Below are positions 34,652 to 46,272 of a stretch of DNA of 62,000 bases, one piece after another; position 1 is the first letter of the stretch; every line of letters starts with the position of its first letter. Both the position numbers and the translations under genes were made by a program. The stretch is from positions 66,426,190 to 66,488,189 of the forward strand of contig CM043965.1 in NCBI GenBank assembly GCA_014529385.2, in the 5' to 3' direction. The notes beneath the pieces are model-generated. The model searched no databases. It had not been told where the DNA came from and saw nothing but the letters and a program-made list of their open reading frames with translations. Origin of the DNA: Adiantum capillus-veneris. Lineage: Eukaryota > Streptophyta > Polypodiopsida > Polypodiales > Pteridaceae.

Positions 34652-36368
34652 CCACGCGACACGAAGTGGTGGAGTTCCACTCTTAGAAGGCACTAGCCCC
34701 GAACCATTGCGCCCCTTTCAATATTTCTTTATATTGCTACAAGCTCTCGGAACTATGCTCTGCTTCTCCACGAGGTAGAATGCTAAAGACACAATCCATA
34801 CAACATATTTAAAGGCTCTTGGCCTATCCAAAAGCATCTCACATGAAAAGCGTTAGTTCTAAAATCATCTGGTCCAAAAGCAAGCACCTGCTTTATTTTA
34901 GGGTTTAGGTCCCTCGGTCAATGATCTGTAAATTTGTTGGGTTAGGATCTTTAATCCTAACCCTTTTGTCTTTTAGGCTCCTCATGTCACATGACACATC
35001 CAACCCTATGTGTCCGTGGACAAGCTACAGCATGACCAGGGTTCAGTTCAGTCAAGTCAGTCTAGAATAGGAAATGATCTGGCACTTTTGTGAGTCTGTT
35101 CACAGACCGTGCATGTCCAAACACTTAGTGTAGATGCATATCCTCTGGTTCCACACAACATGATCATAAGCATTCCCATCAGAATCCATCAGAATCCTTC
35201 AGGTGAATTTTCCAATGCATTTAACCTATTTTCCCTATTTTTGACATTTTTCACTTATTAATTTAAGTGACTTTGTTGGTAAGTAGGTAGGGCAAATTGA
35301 GTAAGATTGTATATAAGCAAACCTAGGCTAGCACTAATTGGCAGAAGAGGCAGCAGGAGCACCCGCTCAACAGGCAACTTCTCAGCAAAACCCAAGAGGC
35401 CTAGCGTTTTCTGCATCAGCAGGACAGTCCTAGCGTTTTTCATCTACACATCAGCCTTGGCGATTTGTGCATAGCAAATCAGCCCGGCGTCATCACGACA
35501 CAGCAAATTAGCCTAGTGTTTTGCACTTGCAGAACATCTGACGACAGCAGAACCATTTTCAGCCCTAGCGTTTTTTATTTGCAGATCAGCCCCAGCGTTT
35601 TGCAGATTCACCGCGACGGAACACCAAGAAGCATCAGCGTTTTCAATTTTCAGCCCTTAGACACCACAGATCAAGTCCCGAACCTCGCAGATCTCACCTT
35701 CCAGCAGCAGTTCCTCGCCGCACGGTCAGTTTCCGCAAGGTTTACAGTTTCAGCCCGGAAAACGCAGATTTCAGCATCTGCGTTTTCAGCGCGTCGTGTT
35801 GCATCGTTGCCATCGACATCGTCATCGATATAGAGTCAGAATTCAGCAGATAAAGATTTGCACATTTCAGCCCTTAGCATTTTCAGATTTCAGCCCGTCT
35901 CGTCGTCGTCGACATCGTCGGCAAGTCCAAGCATTGTAGAGATTTGTGCAATCATAAGTAGACCGCTCTCGCCATAGAGAGTGGGGCCTTCGGAGGAGGG
36001 TTTTACGTCTCTGGTGTCGTATTCTCTTCTCTCTCTATCTCTCAGTCTCATACACTTTCACGCACAGTGTCCATTCACTTTGTTTGTGTCCATTGCACTC
36101 TCTCATAAGAACGGAAGGCTCTCCCTTCCATAAGAACAAAAGGAACCTTGAGCACAGTTCGGAGCACTCATCTTGAGCAAAGTTCAACATTCATTCCGCT
36201 GCACCTTACACCTCGACCATCTTCAGTAAGTTGGTCTTTTCTTCTTTTGTTGCTTCTTCTGCTAGGGTTTAGGCCCCACTGCGAAGATCTGGAAGTTTAC
36301 TAGGGTTAGGCTCAGGGAGGCCTAACCCTCTTGGTCTTCAGTGGTTGACACATCGACAGTTTATGACA
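34613..36368 (-). repeat. Gyp-B LTR, cut at (GA)n and split by a solo LTR-S
   Basis: Text after the GA tract (34,649 on) matches the internal part of Gyp-B LTRs (ACACGAAGTGGTGGAGTTCC, TTAGGGTTTAGGTCCCTCGG), and the end at 36,211-36,368 matches their 3' border in plus-strand text. A complete LTR-S sits between 34,985 and 36,210. The expected left end is absent: homology stops exactly at the microsatellite. The right border is followed by a polypurine tract (36,369-36,385, minus strand). Confidence 0.7.
34985..36210 (+). repeat. Solo LTR of family LTR-S
   Basis: TGTCACATGACAC to ACCTTACA, 1,226 bp, is flanked by CCTCA (34,980-34,984) and CCTCG (36,211-36,215), a target duplication with one mismatch. 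It contains a TATA-like GTATATAAGCAAACC near 35,310, many AGCGTTTT phrases between 35,400 and 35,900, and a TC-rich stretch near 36,025. An inverted relative lies at 50,391-52,141. Confidence 0.8.
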
Positions 36369-36589
36369 TTCCCCCTTCTTGAAAGAAGAGTAATCGTCCG
36401 CGATGATATTTGCAAAACAACTCAAGTTAGATTAAAAATATATGAGGGTCAATCCCAAAGGTTATTCAGTGTCAGGTGCAGCGGAATTAAAATGATGACA
36501 AGATCTAGACTACACATTTTCCACAAATCTTTACTTCTTTTCTTGCTTGAGAATGCTACTTAGCACAAACGATGGTTCCTTTTAGATAG

Positions 36590-36642
<53 letters not shown>

Positions 36643-37722
36643 CAGAGAAGAGGAGAATTGACACCAGATGGAGTCCCAACCAACCCTCTCAAGGACCCCC
36701 CACACCGTTGCCGATGTGATATTTGCTTTTAATTGTGTAAAATGGAATGTGCACTGAAAATTGAAAACACTGGGCTGAATTTGCTGCCACAAGAAACACT
36801 CGGGCTGATCAGCGATGTAGAGCCAAAAATGCTAGGGCTTTATCTGGCGCTGGCTCCTCTGATCCAAAACGCTCGCTCTCTTGCTGGATACTCGTTATAA
36901 ACTTTTTAAGACTTAGGTAGCGCAAGTTTGGAAGACAAAGTTATAAAAACCAATCATTATAATGATTTATTAACAGACTTGACTTCGGCTAAGTTTCTGG
37001 GTGAAACTGTTGCACATCTACCCACCCGAAATCTGATTGACATGGGGAATGGCTCGTTGGATTCCTCTACCCTAAAACTACATGCACGTCATGCTAGATG
37101 CCCACTATAGTGTAATAACATATCAAAACCCTTGTCCAAACTACATGCACGTCATGCTAGATGCCCACCGTAGTGTAACAACATATCAAAACCCTTGTCC
37201 AATCCATTTATGCAAGAGTTTCAAAACTCAAAAACCTAATCTAATGGACTCATCTGGACATGTAGGTCTTGCGAACTGGCTCATAAAATTGTTGGTACTA
37301 ATCCTCCTAGGATTCTAGACACTCCTATCTAGGGATAGGTGCAAAATTGGCTTTAGAAGACAATGAAACAACTCGATCGATGACGCGGTAGTGACTTATT
37401 CCATTGACCCACCTTGTAACTTCTATTTCGATGCACTACAGTTACATACGCAGGCAATCTCACCCAATTAGAAATATTCAGCTTGACACATCACGATGCA
37501 ACACAGATGCTTACAGATACATGTTCCAGGACATAAAAACAAACGTTGCCGATGAACACTCCTCCCAGACAAACAGTCTCAGGCATGAAGGTATTCAACA
37601 TCTACCTCATCACTCCCCCCGCAAATAACCTAAAAAGGTACGGGACTAATACAACTAAACGCTCCTACACCATAGCCTGCGTCGCTTGGAGGTTCCAAGT
37701 ACAACTAAGCACTCTGATACCA
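36369..37722 (-). mobile_element. Internal region of a small Gyp-B-type element
   Basis: On the minus strand this begins with TGGTATCAGAGT (37,711-37,722), a one-mismatch initiator tRNA-Met site next to the LTR at 37,724, and ends with the purine tract CTTTCAAGAAGGGGGAA before the LTR end at 36,368. No gag or pol is visible, so it is a deletion derivative or non-autonomous element. It contains a (GA)n tract (36,593-36,640), LTR-S-like text near 36,660-36,900, and a two-copy repeat. Confidence 0.65.
37078..37203. repeat. Two-copy tandem repeat, period 63 bp
   Basis: CTACATGCACGTCATGCTAG starts at 37,078 and again at 37,141, with near-identical 63-bp units. Confidence 0.92.
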
Positions 37723-37723
37723 C

Positions 37724-38419
37724 TGTAATGGGAGGGCACCACATGCCAACTGGAAAGAACTGACTGTAACAGACTTAGACACTCCAAGTCAAGAATCTAC
37801 CGCGACAGCACCAAATAACCACTTCAAAACAATTCACAGTTCACAATTTATTCGACACTGGCCCGGTGGAGTTTCGTGCCTAGAGATATTGGCCCCAAAG
37901 ACTGGCGCCCCTCTCGGTATTTCTTTTTGTATTAATCTGAGTTCAAAGTACAAGAGTGCAGGCAAGCGCTCACACTCAGACTCTGCGTCCAGATGCTCTG
38001 AGTTGTGAGTGGCCTACCCACATATTTAAAGAGTACAAGGGATGCCAAAAGCAGAGCCCCAAAAGCTGAAATCAAAAGCTTTTAAAATAAAGCAAAAGTT
38101 GGTTCTTTTTTTCTCTCTCAAGCTCTCTCTCTCTTGAGCCTAAAAATAAAGCAAAAGAGTTCTCCCTCTCTCCCATCTTTTGCGTAGAACAATAAGCAAG
38201 GCCAAAAGCTGTCAAAAAGCAAAAACTGCCGTAGCCTGTTGCTTCCGCAAATTCCACCGCAAATCACGAGGGTCCGTATAGCTGCCACGTGTCAGCCCTG
38301 CCACGTCAACAATGCTGCCATACAGCCAACCGTGTCAGCATTCTGTCACATCAGCATTCCAGGACTGGGGTTGTCCATGCTGGAGGTGTGTGTGGCTGTC
38401 ACGTCACCAATTTGTGACA
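37724..38419 (-). repeat. Gyp-B LTR shared by two internal regions
   Basis: TGTAATGGGAG to TTTGTGACA, 696 bp. On its right is a polypurine tract (38,420-38,436, minus strand GCTTTCAAGAGGGGGGTA) as for a 3' LTR. On its left is an initiator tRNA-Met primer site, as for a 5' LTR. It thus joins two elements in tandem. Confidence 0.8.
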
Positions 38420-38436
38420 TACCCCCCTCTTGAAAG

Positions 38437-38998
38437 CATTGTAATCGCCCTCAATTACGCCTGCAAAACAAACAGAAGCCATAAACTGTCTTTGCAGACA
38501 CTGACTGTTAGTACCGACGCACTAGGAACACACATCTAGCACATGTACCAATCGACAATCACATCACAAGACATCACAGGACATTCAACATTCATTCGGA
38601 TCTTAGACCGTGATTTATCGGCAATGCAGTTAGCAATCGCATCTAGATCCAGTCGGGACCTTATAGATGCCCGATTGACTAACCCCTATTGCAACCATGT
38701 CTATTCGAGATCATTTAGACCAAAATGCTGCAGTCATTTCGTCTATCAATTCCTGCACTTAAAAACAAGTGAAGAACAAATCAGATTCCTACTCAGGAAT
38801 TCCATTTCATAAAGTCATACAGCAAAATACTGTCAGCTCTCAGTATCCCTGAAGCTCAAAGAGACATCAGTGACTCTAGTACTCTAAGAATCAAGGCATC
38901 TGTTGACAAAGGAGCGGAGTAACTCCCCTCTTGTGCATCTCACTGCACCAGATCTGCGGCCAAGCCGAATTCTGGGTTCCATTTGGAGTAGACTATGC
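38437..38998 (-). other. Gyp-B 3' untranslated region
   Basis: No coding frame was found. The text matches, in reverse, the fragments at 42,162-42,426 and 46,273-46,487, which defines the family's 3' UTR. Confidence 0.7.
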
Positions 38999-41975
38999 TA
39001 AACCAAAAGCTTCAAGGTAAAGTTTCACAATCTTAGGAGTATCTACTAGGTTCTCCTCCTCCATCCACTTCGCATCCAATGCAAGAGTTCTTGAATTTAA
39101 CAAAGAACCGCCTTCGTACTTTACCCTTATTCTTTGTGTCCTTATGTGCCAAAATCTGTTCAGGAACAAGGATCTTCTCGTTTTCTTCCACTTCGGGTTG
39201 CTCATCAGGCACATCACCTTTAAAAGGTTTCAAGAGACTCACATGAAATGCATTGTGAATCCTCCAAGTGTCAGGCAGTTTCAGTCGGAAAGAGACATCA
39301 TTGATCTTTTCAGAGATCTGGAAAGGTTCGTAGTATCGCAAACTAAGCTTTGGAAAAAGCCTCTCCTTTCCCTTCTTCTTTCTCAGGCGTGCCTTCTCAA
39401 AACGTAAGAGTACCGAATCATCCTCCTTCAATTTCAAATCGCGACGATGGCGATCCGCTACCTTTTTCTTTCGTTCTTGAGATTTCTGAAAAGCTTCGTG
39501 GACCTTGGCAAAAACCGTGTCTAAGTCGCGGATATACCCATCAGCTTCAAATATCTTATCTTTCGTGCTTAGAAAGGGTGGAACCTTCGCAGCACCTTCA
39601 ACAATCTCAAATGGCGCCTTCCCCGTCGAAGAGTGTATCGTGTTATTGTAGGCAAATTCCACCAAAGGTAGATACTTTTCCCATTGAGTCTTCTGACCTG
39701 AGATATAAGACTTCAATAAACCTAAAACCACTAAATTGGCGATCTCAGATTGCCGTCAGTCTGCGGGTGGAAAGATGATGAAAACTGCAACCGCGTCCCA
39801 ACGTTCTCCTGAATTTCCTTCCAAAACAAACTCCTAAACCTGGGATCCCTGTCGAAGACAATCGTCTCAGGCATGCCATGTAATCTAAAATTTGGGCCAC
39901 AAACAGTTTCGATCCGGCTTGACTGTTTTCTTTACTGGAATGAAATGAGCTTGCTTGCTAAATCTGTCAATAACAGTCCAGATACCATCGTGACCACTCT
40001 GTGTTCTTGGGAGATCAAAAAGGAAATCCATTGCAATACTTTCCTAGGGGCAGGTGGATATGGGCAAAGACTGTAACAATCCCTGTGCTTTATGCTTGTC
40101 AAACTTAACCTTCTCGCATACCAAGCACCTGTGCACAAACTTGTCCACATCCTTCCTGAGTCTCGGCCAAAAGAAATATCTCTCTACCCCTTTCATGGTG
40201 GTAGCAATGCCGCGGTGACCCGTAAAAGGCGGACAATGGCATTCAGTCGTAACCTTTTCCCTCAACGGTTGTGTAACGCACAAGATGGTTTTCCTCATTA
40301 AGTAGCCATCCCGAATGGAATATCCGGCTACTGTCTCCCCATCTTGTATCCGTGTGAAAACGTCTGCAAAATCCAGATCTGTGGCATATTGGTCGACATA
40401 TCCTCAAAGCTCCTATGATGTATCACGGAAATAGCCAGAACCAACAGCTTCCGAGACAAAGCATCTGCTACCAAATTCTTCTGTCCCTGAACATGGACAA
40501 TTTGGAAGTGAAACTGTAACAAGATGTTCGCCCACCGCATCTGCTTTTCCGATAGCTGCTTCTGTGACAAGAAGTAGCGTAAATTCTGATGGTCTGTGAA
40601 GACAATAAAATCCGCTCCAAGTAGGTAGTGCCACCACTGAGCAAGAGCATGGATAACCGCCAAAGCTCTTTCTCATAAATCTGTGCTGTCAATTCCGGCC
40701 TTGACAACAATCGGCTCTCGTAAGCAATGACATGGCCTTCTTGCATTAAGACCCCACCCAGACTACGACCACAAGCATCACAATATACTTCAAATGACTT
40801 TTGCAAGTCCGGCAAAGTCAAAACTGGTCCCGTAGTCAATTTCTCTTCAAAGTCTGAAAGGCAGTCACCTCTGTGGATCCCCACGAGAAAGGGACTCCTT
40901 TCTGTGTCAAGATATGCAAAGGGGAAGCAAACTCTGCAAACTTTCGAATGAACCGCCTGTAGTACGAACACAATCCCAAGAAGCTTCTAACTTCATGGAC
41001 ATTCTTCAAATCGGGCCAATCACGGATAGTCTCTATCTTGGCCGGATCCATCTGCACTCCTGCAGCTGAGACAATGTGTCCCAAAAAGTGTATCTCTGGT
41101 AGGAAAAATTCACTTTCTTTGCATTAATCACTAACTTGTGATCGCGTGATGCCTAAAAGACCTGAAGCAGATGATCTCTATGTTCTCCCTCATTCTTGGA
41201 GAAAACAATGATATCGTCAAAGAAAGTGCAAACAAATAGCCTGTACTCTCGAAAAATCCTGTCCATCATCCGATTAAATGTCACAGGAGCATTGGTTAGG
41301 CCAAAAGGCATCACCAAAAACTCAAATAACCCAAAAGTCGTCCAAAAGGCTGTCTTGTAGACGTCTCCCAACGTGATTCGGATCTGATGATATCCACTCT
41401 TCAAATCAATCCTGCTCAAACACGAGGATCCCTGTAATCTGTCGAGTATATCATCGATCCTAGGAATCAAAAATCTGTTCTTGATGGTGATTTTGTTGAG
41501 AGCTCTATAATCGATGCACATTCTCCAAGATCCGTCTTTCTTTAAAACCAACAGCACTAGAGAGCAATACGGTGAAGTACTAGGCTGGACAAGACCCTTT
41601 TCCAAGAGGTCTTTCACTTGGTTCATAATCTCTTCGTTCTGTGCTCGGCTCACACGATAAGGTGGCCGGTTCGGTGGTGTGCTTCCAGGTATCAGATCAA
41701 TGGTATGATCTTCAGGACGAGCGGGTGGTAACTCGCCTGGCAGGCCCTCTGAGAAGCAATCGGCATGAGAGTGGAGAAAATCTTGGCGTTCTTTATCAAG
41801 TTCAGACATATTTGTCCTATCCTCATCACTCAACTCTTTCAAAAAAGATCGAGTAAACAAACATACTGGATTTCATTAATTTAAAAATGGCCGAAGCCGA
41901 TACAATAGGGACAGACTCGCCCTTCAGTTTTATATTGAGTACAATGGTTCTGCCCTTCTCTGTCCCAGACTGACC
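38999..41975 (-). pseudogene. Ty3/gypsy pol pseudogene (Gyp-B)
   Basis: Read on the minus strand in order: end of the protease-RT linker (41,880-41,975), RT (41,153-41,860: WRMCIDYRALNK, CTFFDDIIVFSKN), the RT connection (40,836-41,084: MGHIVSAAG, EVRSFLGLCSYYRRF), RNase H (about 40,470-40,820: YCDACGRSLGGVL), the integrase zinc region (40,044-40,298: HRGIATTMKG, CLVCEKVKF), and integrase C-terminal region with chromodomain-like end (39,033-39,731: SLRYYEPFQIS, NAFHVSLLKPF). At least five frame changes separate these pieces. The RT N-terminal Trp that is lost in Gyp-A is present here. Gag and protease are missing. Confidence 0.88.
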
Positions 41976-42161
41976 GACCTAGACTCCCGATGTGAGAAAC
42001 CTGTTCAGCCGCCCGCAGACGTTTCACACTAGCCATGCAATGTCCACTGCACCTTTTCAAGGGTTCCGGGAAACAAGTAAAAATAAAATAAAGAAAAATA
42101 TGTAATACACAGGAAAAATACACCTCCTCGTGACAGAGAGTCACTCCGCTCGTTTGTCACA
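41976..42161 (-). repeat. LTR fragment related to the Gyp-A LTR end
   Basis: CACTAGCCATGCAATG followed by an A-rich stretch and a terminal CGTTTGTCACA parallels the last 130 bp of the Gyp-A LTR in plus-strand text (about 11,800-11,928). It abuts the broken pol directly, so gag and protease were removed by a deletion ending in this LTR. Confidence 0.55.
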
Positions 42162-42426
42162 ATTACCTGGATTGAATAGAGTCACTAATATTCCTTTGGG
42201 TTTAAGGGATACTGCTGTGCTGATAGTATTCTGTTGTATGACTTTATGAAATGGAATTCCCGAAATTGAACAGTGTCTTGGTGCTGATTTGAATTGTTTC
42301 TCTGGTTTTAATACTAGTTTTAATGATTGGTGATTTTACTCCCGGTGGAGTAGTGAGAAATGATGTTTAAGAATTCTTGTTCATACTCACGGCATGCACC
42401 CTTGTGGTTATTTGCAGGGGGAGTAT
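42162..42426 (+). mobile_element. Gyp-B 3' UTR fragment with polypurine tract, plus orientation
   Basis: The phrase TGTATGACTTTATGAAATGG (about 42,233-42,252) matches the reverse of about 38,801-38,820. The fragment ends with TTTGCAGGGGGAGTA, a polypurine tract, directly before the LTR at 42,427. Confidence 0.7.
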
Positions 42427-42833
42427 TGACGGACAGCCCTAAAATTCCGCTGACAGTGTTGACGTGGCAGATTTCCGCAAAACGCACTGACAGTGCTGCC
42501 GTGGCAGTTGTACGGATTTTTCCTTGTAAGCCAACAAATCAGCTAGAGTAGCTCTTGTACTGTCTGCCACTAAAAAAGAGAAAATGCCTGGCAGATTTTG
42601 GTGCTAGTACTTTTTGGGCCAGTTGCTTTTGAGTTTGAAGCTTTTCACTGTAACTGCTTTTCAGGCCAAGGGCCTTTAAATATGAGGTTAGGGCTCATTC
42701 TCTGGAATGCTTCCTGGAGAAGGTGCAAAGTCTAGAGTACCGGCTTGTACTCTGTTGATGCAATATAAAGAAATACCGAAAGGGGCGCCAAGGTTTGGGG
42801 CCAATACTCTCTGGGGTGGAATTCCGCCACTCC

Positions 42834-42927
<94 letters not shown>

Positions 42928-42972
42928 CTCACTCCCCTTGGTCTCTACGCTTTCCCATCGCCAACTTTGACA
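42427..42972 (+). repeat. Chimeric LTR: Gyp-B left half, Cop-B right end
   Basis: Bases 42,427-42,834 match the Gyp-B LTR (for example the segment GCGCCAAGGTTTGGGGCCAA, found in reverse near 45,742-45,760). After the (TC)n tract, 42,924-42,972 match the Cop-B LTR end (GGTCTCTACGCTTTCC, CAACTTTGACA; compare 20,021-20,050 and 44,918-44,947). The switch falls at the microsatellite. Confidence 0.7.
42835..42923. repeat. (TC)n tract at the LTR switch point
   Basis: About 44 TC units, forming the joint between Gyp-B-like and Cop-B-like LTR sequence. Confidence 0.93.
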
Positions 42973-42984
42973 TGGTATCAGAGC
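42973..42984 (+). promoter_or_regulatory. Primer-binding site (initiator tRNA-Met)
   Basis: TGGTATCAGAGC abuts the LTR end and opens the Cop-B internal region. Confidence 0.9.
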
Positions 42985-43112
42985 TTCTTGGTGGAGCTTA
43001 ACGCGTGAAGAGCCTTGGCGTGACGGAGCTGCCCTAGAGAAGAGATCCCGAAGAAAAAGAGAATCGTGGACCCCTGTCTCGCTGACAATTCTCACCCCAC
43101 CCTTTGCCCATA

Positions 43113-43468
43113 GCATTCTAAAACGCTAGGCGTTATTGCCCCTGCCGGCACCATTTTCTCCCTCTGTCGCAAGCATTTTGAAACGCTAGTGCTTGGTAGC
43201 ATTTCCAGCAACCCAACCCTCGTGCAGCGTTTCAAAACGCTGTCTGCGAGCAGTGCTTGGAACAGGAACAGCGACCTTGCTTGGCAACGCCCTTCCCTTG
43301 CTCGAGCGTTTCGAAACGCTGTCAGTTGGCACCGCTTGGGACAAACCCCCTCTCTGGCAACAAACTTCATTTCTCCTTTGCAACGTTTTAAATCGCCCGA
43401 CCATTTGGTGCTCTTTGGCAACGGCATTCCCCCACCATTACACATTGACCCAGTGTTTTGAAACACTG
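43113..43468. repeat. Array of 14-18-bp palindromes in the Cop-B leader
   Basis: Sites: AGCATTCTAAAACGCT (43,113-43,128), AGCATTTTGAAACGCT (43,172-43,187), AGCGTTTCAAAACGCT (43,226-43,241), the perfect palindrome AGCGTTTCGAAACGCT (43,305-43,320), a related site near 43,382-43,395, and CAGTGTTTTGAAACACTG (43,451-43,468). Spacings are 54-80 bp. The same core occurs in the copy near 19.7 kb. Confidence 0.85.
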
Positions 43469-43833
43469 AGTGCCAGTGGGTGTTGGTAGGCACTTGTCTA
43501 CTGAGAAGGTCCTTGGAGTCGACGCCTTGGTGACTAGGAGCCCCAAGAGAGGGGCATCGAAGGAGTCACACCTGGTGCGGCTTCCGAGAACAAAAAAGGC
43601 GAGAATTTGGAGTTGAAGGGAGGAAGTATCCCGGAGCGGCTTGGGAGACAAAAAGGCGAACAGAGTCTAGAGCTTAAGAGGGACAATTTGGAGATTATTT
43701 TTGCAATTTGGGGTTCATGCGGCCACCATTGGAGTGCGAGAAGGTTTCTCGGAATTCAAGTTCTTGCAACTTTATCATGGCCCCCCCTTGCTCGAGCACC
43801 CGCGACGACAAAGACTAAAAGCAACAAGTAGCT

Positions 43834-44226
43834 ATGGATAACGGATTGTCAACCATCCAGTTAGCGGCCTATGCGTCGGCACAGTTCTCAAGAAACCCGG
43901 CAAATTGTTTGGCTCGAGTTTGTGAAGTCAAAAGCAACTGGCAGAGTTCGCTAGAGGACAACAGCAAAGGTCAGTTGGACAAGGATGGCAATACCAGTAC
44001 TCAGTTAGCTGCCTTGGTACCCACGAGGTACAATCACAATTGTCGTGAATGTGACTCAACGCTTTGTTTGGATCGAGAGTTTCAAGCCAAAGGCAAAAAG
44101 CAAGAACTCACAGATAGAAAACGACAAAGGCAAGCTGGACAAGATTACGGTAATAAAGATTTGGCAGAGGAGATCGACAAGGCACACATGGCGGTGGCCA
44201 CAGTGGCCTCGACGTCAAATTTCTAG
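43834..44226 (+). CDS. Cop-B open frame with repeated Cys motifs (unknown protein)
   Basis: 130 codons from ATG at 43,834 to TAG. Two similar halves each carry a Cys motif (NCLARVCEVKS and CRECDSTLCLDREFQAKGK) followed by a Lys/Asp-rich stretch (KGQLDKDG and RQRQAGQDYG), then DLAEEIDKAHMAV. A diverged relative at 47,882-48,253 keeps the frame and the same Cys and charged positions. Preservation of a frame through many base changes argues that it was translated. I do not recognise a family; a small nucleic-acid-binding, gag-like product of the element, or a captured host exon, are both possible. Confidence 0.55.
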   Translation: MDNGLSTIQLAAYASAQFSRNPANCLARVCEVKSNWQSSLEDNSKGQLDKDGNTSTQLAALVPTRYNHNCRECDSTLCLDREFQAKGKKQELTDRKRQRQAGQDYGNKDLAEEIDKAHMAVATVASTSNF

Positions 44227-44717
44227 TCGTGTCACCACTAGCTTCAGCCAGAGAGAGACTTGTGAGTGGTAGAGAGGGGCAAGCACTACTCCCTATAATT
44301 AAGTTGGACCCTTGTGTTGGAGTTCAAGTTATCAGTGTTTGGACCCGTAGATCGGAGTTCAATGCACATGCATCTGGCAAGGAACCAATCAGACGTCTAA
44401 AACACTATGGATGAGTGCACCAATCCATTGTTGTTGGTCAGATTATGGAAAGGATGTGTTCCAAAAGTTCATTAGTTTTATATTTTGGACGTGATGTGTT
44501 CACAATTCATGGATGGGGATTATTGGACGTAGTATGGTCTATAGTTCAAAGTTTCTACAAAGGCAACCGATGCTCAAGATGGCATTACTTTCAGGTACAA
44601 TGTTGAGGAGAGCAACACCGAGGTGTATCTAGTTGGTGGCCACTACTGGGGCATCCATGGTAGCTTCTTCATCGACTTGGTCTCACTATTGATGTCCACT
44701 ATGAGCTGCAGAGAGGG

Positions 44718-44947
44718 TGTTAAGAGTTTTGGCATCTCAAGTGAACTGCCCAATGTGATCCCATTACTTAGTTTGGCTTTTAGGTATTTATTTTACTCAT
44801 TTGTCAAAGTCTTGGGTAGAGCAATTTACTGAGGTTGCTATATAAGCAACCCCTTGCCTCCATTGTATACACATTCAATTATTCATTGTCGAGGTTGATT
44901 GGTTCAGGAGACTCTCTCTCTACGCTTCCACATCACCGACTTTGACA
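44718..44947 (+). repeat. Cop-B 3' LTR
   Basis: TGTTAAGAGTTTTGGCATCTC to CGACTTTGACA, 230 bp. It contains TTGCTATATAAGCAACC (TATA box, about 44,835) and a short TC run near 44,911. It matches the LTR at 20,021-20,278 in reverse. Confidence 0.82.
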
Positions 44948-45594
44948 TCGACATCAACCGAGCTCGAAAAGTAGATTGACTTTCCATCCTGAAACCTGCA
45001 ACAAAAAATTAGGGTTAGGTTCCTTCCGTAACGCAGTAGCTGACCTCACCATGGTCCATAAGCTCTTGGACTAACAGTGTTATTATGGCGATGATGATAG
45101 TCCCAAGACATAGCAGTCACACTAGACCTCTGCGGTTATCAACAAGAGACACCTGCCCACTCTGCCAGAAGATACCCCACTCTGCCAAAAGTTGCACTCC
45201 GAAGGAAGATGTCAGAAACCATACAACTTCTTGCAAAAAAATTTAAAAATTAAATCTTGAAAGCTTGCCAAGTCCTTGGAGTGTGCGGCTTGGTAGCTAT
45301 AGATGTCAACATCTGGATGGCACTGCTTTTGAGAAAAACAATGACTCGAAACAAATCTTGGATCCTTCTCTTGCAAGTTATCTTTTTGGCTTATGCCTTC
45401 TAAGACATGAGCGATGAAGGCGGGAGCACGCCCGATGCGTGGGTGAAGTAAGGGTTGGAGTGGCTAGTAAGTCCGGGGTCAGAGCACGAAGCTAAAATTT
45501 CCAATGGAATTTGGAAGTGCGATCTTGCTCTGTCTACTCTTTGGTAGGACCTGTATGCTTTCAAAAAAGCACAAGCCTGATGCTCTGATACCAC
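44948..45594 (-). other. Leader of a Gyp-B-type element with initiator tRNA-Met site
   Basis: On the minus strand TGGTATCAGAGC (45,582-45,593) starts one base after the LTR at 45,595. The following leader has no long frame and ends abruptly at the Cop-B LTR at 44,947, so the element was cut there. Confidence 0.65.
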
Positions 45595-46272
45595 TGTCAC
45601 AATTCGGGCAACACGTGCCAATAGAAAAGAACAGATTGTACAGACTTTTAGCACTTCAATAACAATTGAACTGAGAGAGAGAGAGAGAGAGAGAGATGAC
45701 ACGCGACACGGAGTGGCGGAATTCCACCCCAAAGAGTATTGGCCCTAAACCTTGGCGCCCCTTTCGGCATTTCTTTATATTGCATCAACACAGTATAAGC
45801 CGGTACTCCAAACTCTGCACCTTCTCCATGAAGCATGCCAGAGAATGAGTCCTTACCTCATATTTAAAGACCCTTGGCCTGAAAAGCAGTTACAGTGAAA
45901 AGCTTCAATCTCAAAAGCAACTAGTTCAAAAAGTACTAGCGCCAAAATTTGCCATCGCATTTTACGGAAATCCGTACAACTTCCACGTCAGCACTGTCAA
46001 CGCGTTTTGCGGAAATTTGCCATGTCAGCATTGTCAACGGAATTTCAGGGCTATCCGTACAACTGCCACATCATCAGGCCACGCGTGTGTGTGTGGGTCC
46101 TGCTTTATTTTAATGCCTTTATGTCACTTGGGCCCCATCGGACGAGGTCCCCATAAGTTGGTAGGACTTCTTCTGTTGTTGCTTGTTCTTCTTAGGGTTT
46201 AGGCCCCTCAGCCGTGATTTGAAGGTTGGCCTTGTTCTTCAGTGACTTGACACGTCAACAGTTTGTTTGACA
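45595..46272 (-). repeat. Gyp-B LTR (5' LTR of a cut element)
   Basis: TGTCACAATTCGGGC to GTTTGTTTGACA, 678 bp. It carries a short (GA)n tract (45,676-45,694) and shares its order with the LTRs at 21,198 and 37,724. To its right begins a fragment in the opposite orientation. Confidence 0.8.

Larger units (their letters stand above)
42973..44947 (+). mobile_element. Non-autonomous Cop-B element (internal region and 3' LTR)
   Basis: It starts at the initiator tRNA-Met site, runs through a palindrome-rich leader and a 130-codon open frame (43,834-44,226), then a purine tract GCAGAGAGGG (44,708-44,717) and a 230-bp LTR (44,718-44,947). No RT or integrase is present. Parts of the same internal region recur, rearranged, at 47,560-48,258. 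Confidence 0.75.
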
